A DNA stretch of 64,000 bases. It comes from Pectobacterium carotovorum. Lineage in GTDB: Bacteria > Pseudomonadota > Gammaproteobacteria > Enterobacterales > Enterobacteriaceae. The stretch spans positions 3,534,001-3,598,000 of the forward strand of contig CP066552.1 of NCBI GenBank assembly GCA_016415585.1, read 5' to 3'. The notes beneath the pieces were generated by a model. The model saw nothing but the letters and a program-made list of their open reading frames with translations. It was not told the origin of the DNA and made no database searches. This document shows, in pieces, positions 63,853 through 64,000 of the stretch (positions are counted from its first letter, which is position 1; every line of letters begins with the position of its first letter). The position numbers were made by a program, and so were the translations under genes.

Positions 63853-64000
63853 TCACAACCCGAAGGTGTCTTTAATAAATAAAGCCAACATCGCGCTGTG
63901 ATTATTTGAGAGACTCATTGACAGACTGATGCATCACTCACACCACATTACTGTTGTGTCAGTATGTTCAGCTGTCATGTTTCAATTTTCAGCTTGTTCC
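63853..64000 (-). other. Start of the 16S-23S spacer
   Basis: The 148 bases before 23S contain the processing stem and AT-rich leader. No tRNA is visible in this part; a spacer tRNA and the 16S gene would lie beyond the window edge. Confidence 0.7.

Overview
The window looks like chromosomal DNA of a gamma-proteobacterium of order Enterobacterales, most likely a Pectobacterium (soft-rot) species. The grounds are close Escherichia coli-like gene order and protein sequence, about 50% GC judged by eye, full-length ERIC repeats, and a few gene insertions relative to E. coli. The genus is an inference from remembered sequence style; no search was run. No prophage, insertion sequence, transposase, toxin cluster or CRISPR array was found.

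Layout. 1-3.7 kb: a partial tRNA-Ala, a secreted esterase, gltX on the minus strand, then three tRNA-Val genes and one tRNA-Lys, followed by an odd duplication of the tRNA-Lys 3' end. 3.7-7.5 kb: accessory redox genes (old yellow enzyme, aldo/keto reductase, TetR regulator) and a DoxX membrane protein. 7.6-11.5 kb: the sulfate uptake operon sbp-cysTWA. 11.8-20.8 kb: a core block of cdaR, degP, dgt, mtnN, btuF, a small secreted protein, erpA and hemL. 20.9-23.8 kb: inserted genes for a glutathione S-transferase-like protein, a MocR regulator and a LysE exporter. 23.8-27.6 kb: fhuCDB for ferric hydroxamate uptake, without fhuA. 28-45 kb: the core block mrcB, hrpB, thpR, sfsA, dksA, gluQ, pcnB, folK, panBCD, yadGH, can, hpt, with ERIC repeats between some genes. 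45-47.8 kb: a ferric-type ABC permease and ATPase with no binding protein. 48-50.4 kb: yacC, speE, speD (spermidine synthesis). 51-54.9 kb: nrdHIEF (class Ib ribonucleotide reductase). 55-60.3 kb: tRNA-Asp, dnaQ, rnhA, yafS, gloB, mltD, yafD. 60.5-64 kb: the 3' part of an rRNA operon on the minus strand (23S, 5S, tRNA-Asp), in the same neighbourhood as E. coli rrnH.

Functionally the window is mostly housekeeping: translation (tRNAs, GltX, GluQ, rRNA), envelope quality control and peptidoglycan (DegP, PBP1B, MltD), cofactors (pantothenate, folate, heme, Fe-S, B12), nucleotides (Dgt, Hpt, NrdEF), polyamines, and uptake of sulfate and iron.

The most unusual material is non-coding. (1) Two copies of a roughly 300-380 bp dispersed repeat (27818-28195 and 50434-50727) share stem-loops whose paired bases change together. 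(2) Five copies of a roughly 70-85 bp string of four hairpins sit either inside ERIC elements at three different positions, or alone beside the tRNA-Lys duplication; their stems differ in sequence but keep pairing. (3) Smaller oddities are an 18-bp tandem repeat coding for the N-terminal extension of GluQ, a probable AUC or AUU start of pcnB, and a degenerate ABC signature in the ferric-type ATPase.
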